The notes below the pieces were generated by a model, which was not told where the DNA came from, searched no databases, and was given only the letters and a program-made list of their open reading frames with translations. Below are positions 53,108 through 61,598 of a stretch of 64,000 nucleotides of DNA, one piece after another (the stretch's first letter is position 1; the number at the start of each line of letters is the position of its first letter). This DNA is from Acetatifactor sp. (GTDB lineage: Bacteria; Bacillota; Clostridia; Lachnospirales; Lachnospiraceae), in the NCBI GenBank assembly GCA_024695935.1, contig JAILHH010000003.1, positions 62,001 to 126,000 on the forward strand. Direction: 5' to 3'. A program made the position numbers and the translations under genes.

Positions 53108-54211
53108 TTATAAAATGTGGGAGAGATGCTCCAAAAGGTGTGAAGCGTATTTTGAAAATACGTCCCTGTTTTTTTTGATCTCATCCGTCAGTTCAAAATA
53201 GATCTCTTTTGACTGATAATCCTTTTTAAAGAAGGGAGTAAAGAGAAAATCCCATTCCCTTAAGTACTCAGAATATTTCCTGGTATAGCAATTCTCGGCC
53301 TTTGCTCTTACTCTGTGTTCCTTGTCCACAAAGGTCGCAACCGATCTGTGAAGTGCCACATCCTCATCCGGGAGATAGTAATAATCTTTGTAATTTGAGT
53401 AATAATATTTTAACTCTGCTTCAAAGATGGGGATCTTTACCGTGCCCTCGTGACCGGAGGCTTTGAGGTATATCCCTTCCGCCTGGGCGGATATGGGTTT
53501 CTTTAACAGGTTCTTTATATGGAAGTTTATTAACAGTTCCTTTTTCTTTGACTCATCAAAATCCTTGTAAACATTGGCCTGAACTTTTTTTGCCACCACC
53601 TCTGAATTAAAGAGATCATAATAGGAGAGGATGGGCATTATATTGAGCATTCCCTTCAGATCGTCTTCGTTGTGAAGAAGGAGAGTCTGTTCTCTGAAAC
53701 TGGTAGGGTCCTTGACATATTCATGATAGAGGCTTATGAGCTCACCTCCGGAAAATGTATCTGTTCTGTCAATGCCCAGGTATTGTTCAATGGTCTTTTG
53801 TTTGCAATTTGGTATCTTTAATATGAATTTATACGGAGCGGTACGTCTGTAAATATCGATTCCCGTAAAACTGTCGAAATTGTAGGGAAGATTAAGCATC
53901 CTGCATTTTTGCTCAATATAGGGCAGGTCAAAATTGTTGCCGTTAAAATGAACAAGGTGAGTGTAGAGAGATGCAAATTCAAAGAAATTTGTAAGAAGCT
54001 CTTTTTCATCCTCGTATTTTTCGGCAAACCATTGTATCGTACGCCATTTACCGGCCTGAAAATATGCACAGCCGATGAGATAAAGATTTGAACTTCTGGC
54101 TGTAAAACCGGTGGTCTCTATATCGATAAAAAGAATTCTTTCCGGGTTTGTTATCTCCTCCAGGGGATATTCCACTATAAAATTTTCCAGTGTTTCTTCA
54201 ACTATTTTCAT
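53108..54211 (-). CDS. YprB-like RNase H-fold exonuclease
   Basis: 367 aa. Residues about 25-195 form a DnaQ-like DEDD exonuclease domain: ILFIDIETTGF (first Asp-x-Glu), HFNGNNFDLPYIE and HNEDDLKGM. This is the ribonuclease H-like domain of the Firmicute YprB family, whose role in nucleic-acid processing is poorly known. The C-terminal half (about 200-367) is uncharacterised and possibly a substrate-binding part. It is monocistronic on the minus strand and faces away from the rnf operon. Confidence 0.85.
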   Translation of the reverse strand: MKIVEETLENFIVEYPLEEITNPERILFIDIETTGFTARSSNLYLIGCAYFQAGKWRTIQWFAEKYEDEKELLTNFFEFASLYTHLVHFNGNNFDLPYIEQKCRMLNLPYNFDSFTGIDIYRRTAPYKFILKIPNCKQKTIEQYLGIDRTDTFSGGELISLYHEYVKDPTSFREQTLLLHNEDDLKGMLNIMPILSYYDLFNSEVVAKKVQANVYKDFDESKKKELLINFHIKNLLKKPISAQAEGIYLKASGHEGTVKIPIFEAELKYYYSNYKDYYYLPDEDVALHRSVATFVDKEHRVRAKAENCYTRKYSEYLREWDFLFTPFFKKDYQSKEIYFELTDEIKKNRDVFSKYASHLLEHLSHIL

Positions 54212-54464
54212 GGATATTCCTCTTTATTTTCAAAACTTGTTCACAATTTATCATAACATAAAACGGATAAATAGAAAGTGAAAATTTTCCCTTATTTCAT
54301 ATTTGAAATTATAAAGAGAAAATAATCGGATCTTTACTGATAAGGACACTTACGGGTTAAAAGTCCTGAATAAAAATTTTATTTTTGTGGTAATTTAATC
54401 GGAAAGATTGTATATTAATTATACTACACTGATTTAAAGTGAAAATGTGAAAGGGGCATAGATA

Positions 54465-55796
54465 ATGGCAAGATTAACTTTTACGGGAGGAATACACCCT
54501 TATGACGGTAAGGATCTGTCTAAGAGCAGTCCTATAGAAGATGTTTTACCGGGCAAAGAATTGGTATTCCCCTTGAGTCAACATATAGGAGCACCCGCAA
54601 CCGCACTGGTTCAAAAGGGTGACAGAGTACTGCGAGGTCAAAAGATAGCAGAGGCCGGGGGCTTTGTGTCCGCGCCTGTTTATTCAAGTGTGTCCGGAAC
54701 CGTTAAGGCTCTGGAAAAAAGACGTATTGCCACAGGAGACATGGTGATGAGTATCATCGTGGAAAATGATGAGCAATATGAAGAAGTGGAATATACACCT
54801 CTGGGAACACCGGAAGATGATCTTAAGAGAGAGGATATCATAAATGCTGTAAAGGAAGCAGGTATAGTCGGCATGGGCGGAGCGGGATTTCCCACTCACG
54901 TAAAGCTTTCTCCAAAGGAACCCAAGGATATCGATTATATCATTGCCAATTGTGCGGAATGCGAACCGTATCTGACAAGCGATTACAGAAGAATGCTGGA
55001 GGAACCCGAAAAACTCATAGGCGGCATGAAGATAATACTTAAATTGTTCCCAAATGCCCACGGTATTCTGGCAGTTGAAGACAATAAACCGGACTGTGTC
55101 GGTTTATTAAAAAAGATGGTAAGCACCGAGAGCAGGATCTGTGTCAAAGCCTTAAAGACAAAATATCCTCAGGGCTCCGAGAGACATCTGATCTCTGCCA
55201 CTACGGGAAGAGAGATCAATTCTACAATGCTTCCTGCTGATGCGGGATGCATTGTTAATAATGTTGATACCATCGTTTCCGTATACAGAGCTGTTACTGA
55301 GGGTAAACCCTTAATGGAGAGGATAATAACCGTTACAGGTGACTGCATAAAGGATCCCAAAAACTACAGATGCCATACTGGTATGAACTATGCGGATCTG
55401 TTGGAAAAGGCCGGCGGATTTACCACAGAACCTGAAAAGATCATCTGTGGAGGCCCCATGATGGGATTTGCCATGTTCGATCTTGATATTCCCGTCACAA
55501 AGACATCCACAGCACTTCTTGCATTCAAAAAAGATGCTGTGAGCGCTTCAAAGCCTACAGCATGCATCAATTGCGGAAAATGTGCAGCCGCATGCCCCGG
55601 CAGGATAATCCCCAGCCACCTGGCAATGTATGCTGAGAGAAATGATTTTGAAAATTTTGTGGCCGATGGCGGTATGGAATGCTGCGAATGCGGATGCTGC
55701 AGCTTCGTTTGCCCTGCAAAGAGGCCCCTTACACAGGAGATCAAATCCATGCGTAAACTGGAACTTGCAAACAGAAAGAACAAGGGAGGAAAGTAA
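54465..55796 (+). CDS. rnfC: Rnf complex subunit RnfC
   Basis: Membrane-associated NADH-oxidising subunit of the Rnf complex (ferredoxin:NAD+ oxidoreductase coupled to Na+ or H+). 443 aa: an N-terminal barrel-sandwich domain, an NADH-binding Rossmann segment with VGMGGAGFPTHVKL, and two 4Fe-4S motifs near the C terminus (CINCGKCAAACPGR, CCECGCCSFVCPAKRP). It is the first gene of the cluster C-D-G-E-A-B, typical of clostridia. The 253-bp gap before it holds an AT-rich promoter region but no clear -35. Confidence 0.96.
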   Translation: MARLTFTGGIHPYDGKDLSKSSPIEDVLPGKELVFPLSQHIGAPATALVQKGDRVLRGQKIAEAGGFVSAPVYSSVSGTVKALEKRRIATGDMVMSIIVENDEQYEEVEYTPLGTPEDDLKREDIINAVKEAGIVGMGGAGFPTHVKLSPKEPKDIDYIIANCAECEPYLTSDYRRMLEEPEKLIGGMKIILKLFPNAHGILAVEDNKPDCVGLLKKMVSTESRICVKALKTKYPQGSERHLISATTGREINSTMLPADAGCIVNNVDTIVSVYRAVTEGKPLMERIITVTGDCIKDPKNYRCHTGMNYADLLEKAGGFTTEPEKIICGGPMMGFAMFDLDIPVTKTSTALLAFKKDAVSASKPTACINCGKCAAACPGRIIPSHLAMYAERNDFENFVADGGMECCECGCCSFVCPAKRPLTQEIKSMRKLELANRKNKGGK

Positions 55797-55797
55797 A

Positions 55798-56727
55798 ATG
55801 AGCGAACTTAAAAACGTATCCTCCAATCCACATATAAGATCAAACAATTCCACTCAGTTTATAATGTTAATGGTGATCGTGGCACTATTACCTGCTACAG
55901 GTTACGGAATTTATCATTTCGGTATCAGGGCATTGTTTGTTCTTTGTACCACAGTTGTAAGTGCTGTTGTGACTGAATTTTTATTTGGTCTTTACAAAAA
56001 GGATCAGACAGTACCCGATCTGTCTGCTGTTGTCACGGGACTGCTGCTCGGCTTGAACCTTCCTGTTTCCATTCCTCTTTGGATGGCAGCTTTGGGAAGC
56101 ATTTTTGCGATCCTGGTCGTAAAATGCATCTTTGGTGGTCTCGGACAGAACTTTATGAATCCCGCTTTGGGAGGCCGTGTATTTTTGATCCTTTCATTTC
56201 CCAAAGCCATGACTGACTTTGCATATGATGCGATATCAGGTGCAACGCCCCTTGCAAGATTAAAGGCGGGAGAGAGCGTTGATATCCTTGACATGGTTGT
56301 GGGTAATACACAGGGAACAATCGGCGAGACCAGTGCCATAGCCATACTTGTAGGTGCATGTATACTTCTTTTGTTTGGTATCATAACCTTGAGGGTTCCC
56401 GGGATGTACATCCTGTCATTTGCTCTTTTTACCGCACTTTTTGGCGGTCACGGATTTGACGGTGCATTTATTGCCGCTCAGCTGGCAGGAGGCGGACTCT
56501 TGCTCGGAGCTTTCTTTATGGCAACGGACTATGTCACCAGACCCATCACCGTCAAGGGCCAGTATATATACGGAATTTTCCTGGGTATTTTAACAGGTAT
56601 CTTCAGATTTTTCGGACCCGGAGCGGAGGGTGTTTCCTATGCCATAATCATCGGAAACCTTTTGGTGCCTTTGATCGAGAAATACACCAAACCCACACCC
56701 TTCGGTTACAGAAAAAAAGCCCATTGA
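55798..56727 (+). CDS. rnfD: Rnf complex subunit RnfD
   Basis: Integral membrane flavin subunit of Rnf. 309 aa, about nine hydrophobic segments. DAISGATPLARLK carries the Ser/Thr to which FMN is covalently bound (S-G-A-T-x). GGAGG lies just before ATG 55798, 1 bp after the rnfC stop. The longer upstream frame (from 55630) overlaps rnfC and is rejected. Confidence 0.95.
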   Translation: MSELKNVSSNPHIRSNNSTQFIMLMVIVALLPATGYGIYHFGIRALFVLCTTVVSAVVTEFLFGLYKKDQTVPDLSAVVTGLLLGLNLPVSIPLWMAALGSIFAILVVKCIFGGLGQNFMNPALGGRVFLILSFPKAMTDFAYDAISGATPLARLKAGESVDILDMVVGNTQGTIGETSAIAILVGACILLLFGIITLRVPGMYILSFALFTALFGGHGFDGAFIAAQLAGGGLLLGAFFMATDYVTRPITVKGQYIYGIFLGILTGIFRFFGPGAEGVSYAIIIGNLLVPLIEKYTKPTPFGYRKKAH

Positions 56728-56748
56728 GCTTAGTTTAAGGAGCATATT

Positions 56749-57369
56749 ATGGAAAAAAACAAAGACATATTAACCATGCTCAAAGAGGCCGGCATTTTAT
56801 TCGTGATTACCATTTTTGCCGGAATTCTGTTGGGCTTCATATATGAACTGACAAAGGATCCCATAAAGGTCCAGGAAGAAAAAGCCAAGCAGGATGCCTG
56901 TAAGGCTGTATTTGCAAGTGCATCCGAATTCGAGGAGACGACTGATTTTGATAAACTCATAGGTACCCTTTCATTTGATGAAGGCGTGTCCATAGGAAAG
57001 GTATACCGTGCAAAGAAAGATTCGGGAGAAACCTTAGGATATGTGATCGAGTCCGCATCATCAAAGGGTTATGGCGGAGATATCGATCTTTATATCGGAA
57101 TTGATGTAAGCGGTAAGATAGGCGGGATCTCCATATTAGAGATATCTGAGACTGCAGGTCTTGGTATGAGAGCGGAGGAGGTCTTGTCACCTCAGTTTAA
57201 GGAAAAAAAGGCCGAAAGTTTTGTATTTACTAAATCCGGCGCCGTTGAAAGCAATGAGATCGATGCCATAAGCGGTGCAACAGTTACCACAAAAGCTTAT
57301 ACCGAAGCAGTAAACGGTGCAGTTACTGTGTTTGAAAGAATAAACGAAGGGGGTGGATCGGATGAATAA
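56749..57369 (+). CDS. rnfG: Rnf complex subunit RnfG
   Basis: 206 aa with one N-terminal membrane helix (about 11-31) and an extracytoplasmic flavin domain. DAISGATVTTKAY holds the FMN attachment threonine (SGAT-x-T). Directly after rnfD and overlapping rnfE by 8 bases. Confidence 0.95.
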   Translation: MEKNKDILTMLKEAGILFVITIFAGILLGFIYELTKDPIKVQEEKAKQDACKAVFASASEFEETTDFDKLIGTLSFDEGVSIGKVYRAKKDSGETLGYVIESASSKGYGGDIDLYIGIDVSGKIGGISILEISETAGLGMRAEEVLSPQFKEKKAESFVFTKSGAVESNEIDAISGATVTTKAYTEAVNGAVTVFERINEGGGSDE

Positions 57370-58066
57370 AGCCGCAGAGAGACTTTACAACGGAATATTA
57401 AAAGAAAATCCCACCTTTGTGCTGATGCTTGGTATGTGTCCCACATTGGCAGTTACCACCTCGGCCATAAACGGTCTGGGAATGGGACTTGCCACAGCGG
57501 TGGTGTTGACACTCAGTAACTTTTTGATATCACTCCTCAGGAAAATGATCCCTGACAGAGTGAGGATCCCTGCATTTATCGTTATCATCGCATCTTTCGT
57601 TACAGTGATCGAACTTTTGATGAAGGCATATCTGCCGGCTCTTAACAATGCCCTCGGTGTGTATATTCCTCTTATCGTTGTAAACTGTATCATTCTCGGA
57701 AGAGCAGAGAGTTATGCATATGAGAATCCTCCCATACCTTCACTTTTTGACGGACTTGGAATGGGACTTGGTTTCTCCATGGCCCTTACACTTATCGGTG
57801 CTTTCAGAGAGATCCTGGGTTCAGGCGCAGTATTTGACTATCATTTTATGCCGGAAGGTTTTGTGCCCATCGGAATCTTTGTTCAGGCTCCCGGAGCATT
57901 CTTTGTGCTGGCAGCGCTTGTGGGCATTCAGAATGTGATAAAGATAAAGGGTACAAAAGCAGGAAAAGACATGTCCAAGATCGGATCCGGCTGTACAAGG
58001 GATTGCTCAACCTGTAAAGAGGGCTGCAGTTCAAAATTTTATGGTGAAAAGGAGGATAAAAAATGA
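57362..58066 (+). CDS. rnfE: Rnf complex subunit RnfE with cysteine-rich tail
   Basis: 234-aa integral membrane subunit with six helices: NPTFVLMLGMCPTLAVTT at the N terminus and GSGAVFDYHFMP near the end. After the last helix comes a cytoplasmic tail with four cysteines, C-x3-C-x2-C-x3-C (GCTRDCSTCKEGCSS), which could bind a metal or cluster. Such a tail is not part of the minimal RnfE. ATG 57362 with GGGGGTGG upstream is preferred to GTG 57353. It overlaps rnfA by 4 bases. Confidence 0.94.
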   Translation: MNKAAERLYNGILKENPTFVLMLGMCPTLAVTTSAINGLGMGLATAVVLTLSNFLISLLRKMIPDRVRIPAFIVIIASFVTVIELLMKAYLPALNNALGVYIPLIVVNCIILGRAESYAYENPPIPSLFDGLGMGLGFSMALTLIGAFREILGSGAVFDYHFMPEGFVPIGIFVQAPGAFFVLAALVGIQNVIKIKGTKAGKDMSKIGSGCTRDCSTCKEGCSSKFYGEKEDKK

Positions 58067-58647
58067 ATCAGGTAAAAGATCTGCTCTTGTTATTCATCAG
58101 TTCCTCCCTTGTAAGTAATGTTGTACTCAGCCAGTTTTTGGGACTTTGCCCTTTCCTTGGTGTTTCAAAAAAGGTAAAGACAGCCGCAGGCATGGGTACG
58201 GCGGTTATATTTGTTATCACCCTTGCAAGTGCCGTTGCGGGTGTGATATATGAGTTTGTATTGGTCAGATTTCATATCGAATACCTCCAGACCATCGTAT
58301 TTATCCTGGTGATCGCGGCTTTGGTACAATTCGTTGAAATGTTTTTGAAAAAGGTGATTCCCGGTCTCTATGAGGCATTGGGTGTGTATCTTCCCCTTAT
58401 CACCACAAACTGTGCGGTTTTGGGTACAGCCATCAAAAATGTTCAGAACGAATACGGCATAGTAACAGGTATAGTCAACGGATTTGCAACAGCAGTCGGA
58501 TTTACGATTGCCATTGTGATCCTTGCAGGTATCAGAGAAAAGACAGAATTTAACGATGTGCCTGAAGCTCTAAAGGGCTCCGCCATCGTACTTGTGACCG
58601 CCGGTCTGATGGCAATGGCCTTCACCGGATTCTCGGGACTGATTTAG
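58063..58647 (+). CDS. rnfA: Rnf complex subunit RnfA
   Basis: 194-aa membrane subunit with six helices, sister of RnfE. LFISSSLVSNVVLSQFLGLC and LGVYLPLITTNCAVLGTA are conserved; the paired Cys of RnfA/RnfE coordinate the membrane-buried 2Fe-2S cluster. It overlaps rnfE by ATGA and precedes rnfB by 12 bp. Confidence 0.96.
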   Translation: MNQVKDLLLLFISSSLVSNVVLSQFLGLCPFLGVSKKVKTAAGMGTAVIFVITLASAVAGVIYEFVLVRFHIEYLQTIVFILVIAALVQFVEMFLKKVIPGLYEALGVYLPLITTNCAVLGTAIKNVQNEYGIVTGIVNGFATAVGFTIAIVILAGIREKTEFNDVPEALKGSAIVLVTAGLMAMAFTGFSGLI

Positions 58648-58659
58648 GAGGCGTGTAAT

Positions 58660-59460
58660 ATGGAAATGGCAGGAATCATAACAGCCGCTGCAGTGGTGGG
58701 AATTATCGGTATTTTTGTGGGTATATTCCTCGGAATTGCGGGACTGGTATTTAAAGTAAAAGTTGATGAGAAAGAAGAAGCTGTCCTTAAGGCTCTGCCC
58801 GGTAACAACTGCGGCGGATGTGGCTATCCCGGTTGTGCAGGTCTTGCAAAGGCCATCGCAAGCGGTGAGGCGCCTGTTAATAAATGCCCTGTGGGCGGAG
58901 AGCCTGTCGGTGAAAAGATAGCTGAGATCATGGGAGTTTCGGCAGAAAAAACCGAGAGAAAGGTAGCCTTTGTAAAATGTGCGGGAGACTGTGAAAAGGC
59001 CGGTGAAAACTATGAATACACCGGTGTTCATGACTGCACAAAGATGGCTTTTGTACCCGGAGGCGGTCCGAAAAAATGTGACTATGGCTGTATGGGTTAC
59101 GGAAGCTGTGTAAAAGTATGTGAGTTTGATGCTATTCATGTCGTAAACGGTATCGCAGTTGTTGACAAGGAAAAGTGTAAGGCCTGCGGAAAATGTGTTG
59201 ATATATGTCCAAAGCACCTTATCGAGCTTATTCCTTATTCCGCTGAATTCGTTGTTTCCTGCAGTTCAAAGGACAAGGGACCCGTCACCATGAAGGCCTG
59301 TGACACAGGCTGTATAGGATGTGGTATCTGTGCAAAGAACTGTCCCGTTGATGCTGTGACAGTCACTGATTTTTGTGCGACCATCGATCAGGATAAATGC
59401 GAAAAATGCGGATATTGTGCAAGAAAATGTCCAAAGAATATCATTAAAGAGATTGGTTAA
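58660..59460 (+). CDS. rnfB: Rnf complex subunit RnfB
   Basis: Ferredoxin-accepting subunit. 266 aa: an N-terminal membrane helix (about 5-28), the Rnf-type cluster motif NNCGGCGYPGCAGLAKAIA, and four ferredoxin-like cysteine quartets (CDYGCMGYGSCVKVC, CKACGKCVDIC, CIGCGICAKNC, CEKCGYCARKC). The number of clusters matches the long clostridial RnfB type. It closes the rnf genes; the GH25 gene starts 2 bp after its stop. Confidence 0.96.
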   Translation: MEMAGIITAAAVVGIIGIFVGIFLGIAGLVFKVKVDEKEEAVLKALPGNNCGGCGYPGCAGLAKAIASGEAPVNKCPVGGEPVGEKIAEIMGVSAEKTERKVAFVKCAGDCEKAGENYEYTGVHDCTKMAFVPGGGPKKCDYGCMGYGSCVKVCEFDAIHVVNGIAVVDKEKCKACGKCVDICPKHLIELIPYSAEFVVSCSSKDKGPVTMKACDTGCIGCGICAKNCPVDAVTVTDFCATIDQDKCEKCGYCARKCPKNIIKEIG

Positions 59461-59462
59461 AA

Positions 59463-60572
59463 ATGCGTGGGAATTTTGAAGACAAAGAAAAAAAACAAAT
59501 GAATTCCATGCTCTTTTCTACAGCATTTGCCGTATCACTTTTTGTGATTACCATAGTACTCATGGTGGTGCTCATAAACACTGTCGGAAAGCAGAATGAG
59601 AAAAAAAGGGCAGCCGAAAGAGAGGCTTTAAAGGCGGAGGAAAGTCTTGAAAGTATTGATGAAGAGGAAGAGATAACAGTCGGAACTCTCACTCCTGACG
59701 ACTTTGATTTCTGGGATAAATATCCCGAGGAGCCTCTTACCGAAGAGGATATCAGAAAGCCCTCAGACACTGCCTCAGGCGAAGGAAACAGCGAAAACGA
59801 CGATCCTTCGACGGATGGAAAGCATACGAAGGTGATCAACAGGGACGGCACGGAAGAGTGGGTCCTCATCAGTCAGTATCTTGCAAAAAATGAGTATGAT
59901 TATACAAATCTGGTATCCCAGGACGGCCTCATGAAATATTTTGTGGACGGGAAACAGGTTTCTTACGTTGGTATCGATGTATCAAAGTATCAGGATTATA
60001 TCGACTTTGTAAAGGTTAAAAAGGCAGGCATTGACTTTGTGATGATAAGAGTCGGAGCAAGAGCCTACAGTACGGGGCAGCTTATTTTGGATGAATACTT
60101 TGCCGATAATCTGAAGCGTGCCTCGGATGCGGGACTTATGGTGGGACTGTATTTTTATTCCCAGGCAATTTCCGAGGAGGAAGCCGTGGAGGAAGCCCAG
60201 ATGGTAATAAACAGCATTGGGGATGCAAAGATTTCCTATCCCATAGCAATTGATATGGAGTTTGTCCCCACGGATACCGCCAGGATCGAAGCTTTGTCAA
60301 AAGCTGACAAGACAAAGGTCATCAAAACTTTTCTGGATAATATAGCTGCTGCAGGGTACAAGGGAGCGGTATACGGTGACAAGGAGTGGCTCATAAAGGA
60401 AATAGATATGTCCAAGCTTTCCGATTATGATGTATGGCTTGCCCAGTATGAGGATATCCCGGATTACCCCTACAAGTTTTCAATGTGGCAATATGATACA
60501 AAAGCTTCGGTGGATGGCATATCGGGTTACACTGACCTTAATATCAGTTTTATCGATTATTCCGAGAAATAA
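59463..60572 (+). CDS. Membrane-anchored GH25 muramidase
   Basis: 369 aa. A short cytoplasmic N terminus, one transmembrane helix (about 19-40) and an acidic disordered linker to about 135 precede a GH25 lysozyme domain. The GH25 domain (about 160-365) begins GIDVSKYQ and has the catalytic D-x-E in AIDMEF and WLAQYEDIP. It cleaves the MurNAc-GlcNAc bond of peptidoglycan from outside the membrane. It lies 2 bp after rnfB, so it appears to be expressed with the Rnf complex, with no obvious functional link. A terminator follows. Confidence 0.9.
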   Translation: MRGNFEDKEKKQMNSMLFSTAFAVSLFVITIVLMVVLINTVGKQNEKKRAAEREALKAEESLESIDEEEEITVGTLTPDDFDFWDKYPEEPLTEEDIRKPSDTASGEGNSENDDPSTDGKHTKVINRDGTEEWVLISQYLAKNEYDYTNLVSQDGLMKYFVDGKQVSYVGIDVSKYQDYIDFVKVKKAGIDFVMIRVGARAYSTGQLILDEYFADNLKRASDAGLMVGLYFYSQAISEEEAVEEAQMVINSIGDAKISYPIAIDMEFVPTDTARIEALSKADKTKVIKTFLDNIAAAGYKGAVYGDKEWLIKEIDMSKLSDYDVWLAQYEDIPDYPYKFSMWQYDTKASVDGISGYTDLNISFIDYSEK

Positions 60573-60588
60573 ATGATCTTAAATAAAA

Positions 60589-60655
60589 AACCGGAGGCTT
60601 AAAGTTTATAAACAGCAGATCTGTTGTTTATGCTTTTTGCTTCCGGTTATTGTTT
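60589..60655. terminator. Terminator between the GH25 gene and the AP2 gene
   Basis: AACCGGAGGC (60589-60598) pairs with GCTTCCGGTT (60639-60648) with one G-U pair, with a second inner hairpin around 60608-60631. A-rich and T-rich flanks suggest it works in both directions between converging genes. Confidence 0.7.
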
Positions 60656-60675
60656 TTAAATTGATTTGGAGATGA

Positions 60676-61494
60676 TTAAAATTTTATGTTTCTGATCTTG
60701 TCGGATACATCGAGAGAGGTGTAAATTTCGGCATATTCTCTGGGGGATATGTCCACATAGTTTTCCGTGTAATTTTTGTTTAATCCCTTTGACATGAGGA
60801 TGTCTATGGCTTTGTTATAGGCGATGGCGGCTTCATTTTCGGTCTTATACTTACCGACGATAATATTGCCGTTTACATGTATTCTTGTGACATAGGAATA
60901 GAATCCGTTTTTGTATGCCACCTTTACTCCCTGATATTTGTTCCATATCTCCAGATTCTCACGGCGAAAGTCCGTGGGATCGTTGTTTATGAATTTATAG
61001 TCTTCTCCGGCTACCGCATAATTTTTAATTCCGTAACGGCTGAAGATATTTACCTGCATTCCGTAGTCGGCCACAAAATAGTGTCCACCGCGCTTCATTA
61101 TCTTGTGGGATGAATAATAGAACAGATCCTCGTGATCGAATTTCAGGATCAGCGCAGGGGAGAAGTGGTACTCGAAATATCTTTGCTTAATATAAATGGG
61201 ATGACCGAAGTAGATGTTATTGTCCCTGAAATTTATGATGGAAACCCATTTCTCATATGAAAGAGGAGAACTCTGCCTGTAATCGTCCAGAGTCACAGAG
61301 TCTTTTTCGGAGAGCCGTAAAGCTTCCCTGTAGGCTGCATTAGCCTTTTTTTCAGTGGAGTAGCTCCCCAGGGAAATGTGTTTTCTCCTGTATGTAAAGG
61401 AAGAGCGAAAATACAATGTTCCGTCCTTTTTTCTGGCGGGATAAACACCTTCAAGATGTGTAATTTTTTCTTCAGAAGATTGTTTTGCACTCAT
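60676..61494 (-). CDS. Double AP2-domain protein with HNH-derived centre
   Basis: 272 aa. Two AP2-like DNA-binding domains: residues 15-60 (GVYPARKKDG, then SLGSYSTEKKANAAYREA) and 188-232 (GVKVAYKNG, then VGKYKTENEAAIAYNKA). The region between them, about 140-187, ends with YKFINNDPTDFRRENLEIWN, resembling the tail of HNH nucleases of the AP2-HNH homing-endonuclease type. The catalytic His residues are not seen. It may be a domesticated endonuclease turned DNA-binding protein (inference). The start ATG 61494 directly follows a TATAAT, suggesting a leaderless mRNA. Its promoter abuts that of thrC. Confidence 0.75.
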   Translation of the reverse strand: MSAKQSSEEKITHLEGVYPARKKDGTLYFRSSFTYRRKHISLGSYSTEKKANAAYREALRLSEKDSVTLDDYRQSSPLSYEKWVSIINFRDNNIYFGHPIYIKQRYFEYHFSPALILKFDHEDLFYYSSHKIMKRGGHYFVADYGMQVNIFSRYGIKNYAVAGEDYKFINNDPTDFRRENLEIWNKYQGVKVAYKNGFYSYVTRIHVNGNIIVGKYKTENEAAIAYNKAIDILMSKGLNKNYTENYVDISPREYAEIYTSLDVSDKIRNIKF

Positions 61495-61500
61495 GAGAAG

Positions 61501-61529
61501 ATTATATCATTTATGATAAAATATCGCAA
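61501..61529 (-). promoter_or_regulatory. Promoter of the AP2 gene
   Basis: On the minus strand TTGCGA (61529-61524), a 17-bp spacer and TATAAT (61506-61501). Six bases separate the -10 from the ATG, leaving no room for a ribosome site. Confidence 0.6.
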
Positions 61530-61558
61530 TTGTCAAGCAAAATAAAGTATGCTATAAT
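61530..61558 (+). promoter_or_regulatory. Promoter of thrC with extended -10
   Basis: TTGTCA (61530-61535), a 17-bp spacer and TATAAT (61553-61558), with the TGC extension just before it. The -35 box touches the -35 box of the divergent AP2 promoter, so polymerase binding at one should block the other. Confidence 0.8.
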
Positions 61559-61598
61559 CGTTAAAAATTAGTCATAATACCTGAAAGGATGAAAATAA

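Noticed and set aside
54385-54425. rnf promoter
   Set aside because: TATACT and TATATT boxes are present but no -35 lies at acceptable spacing, so I do not assign one.
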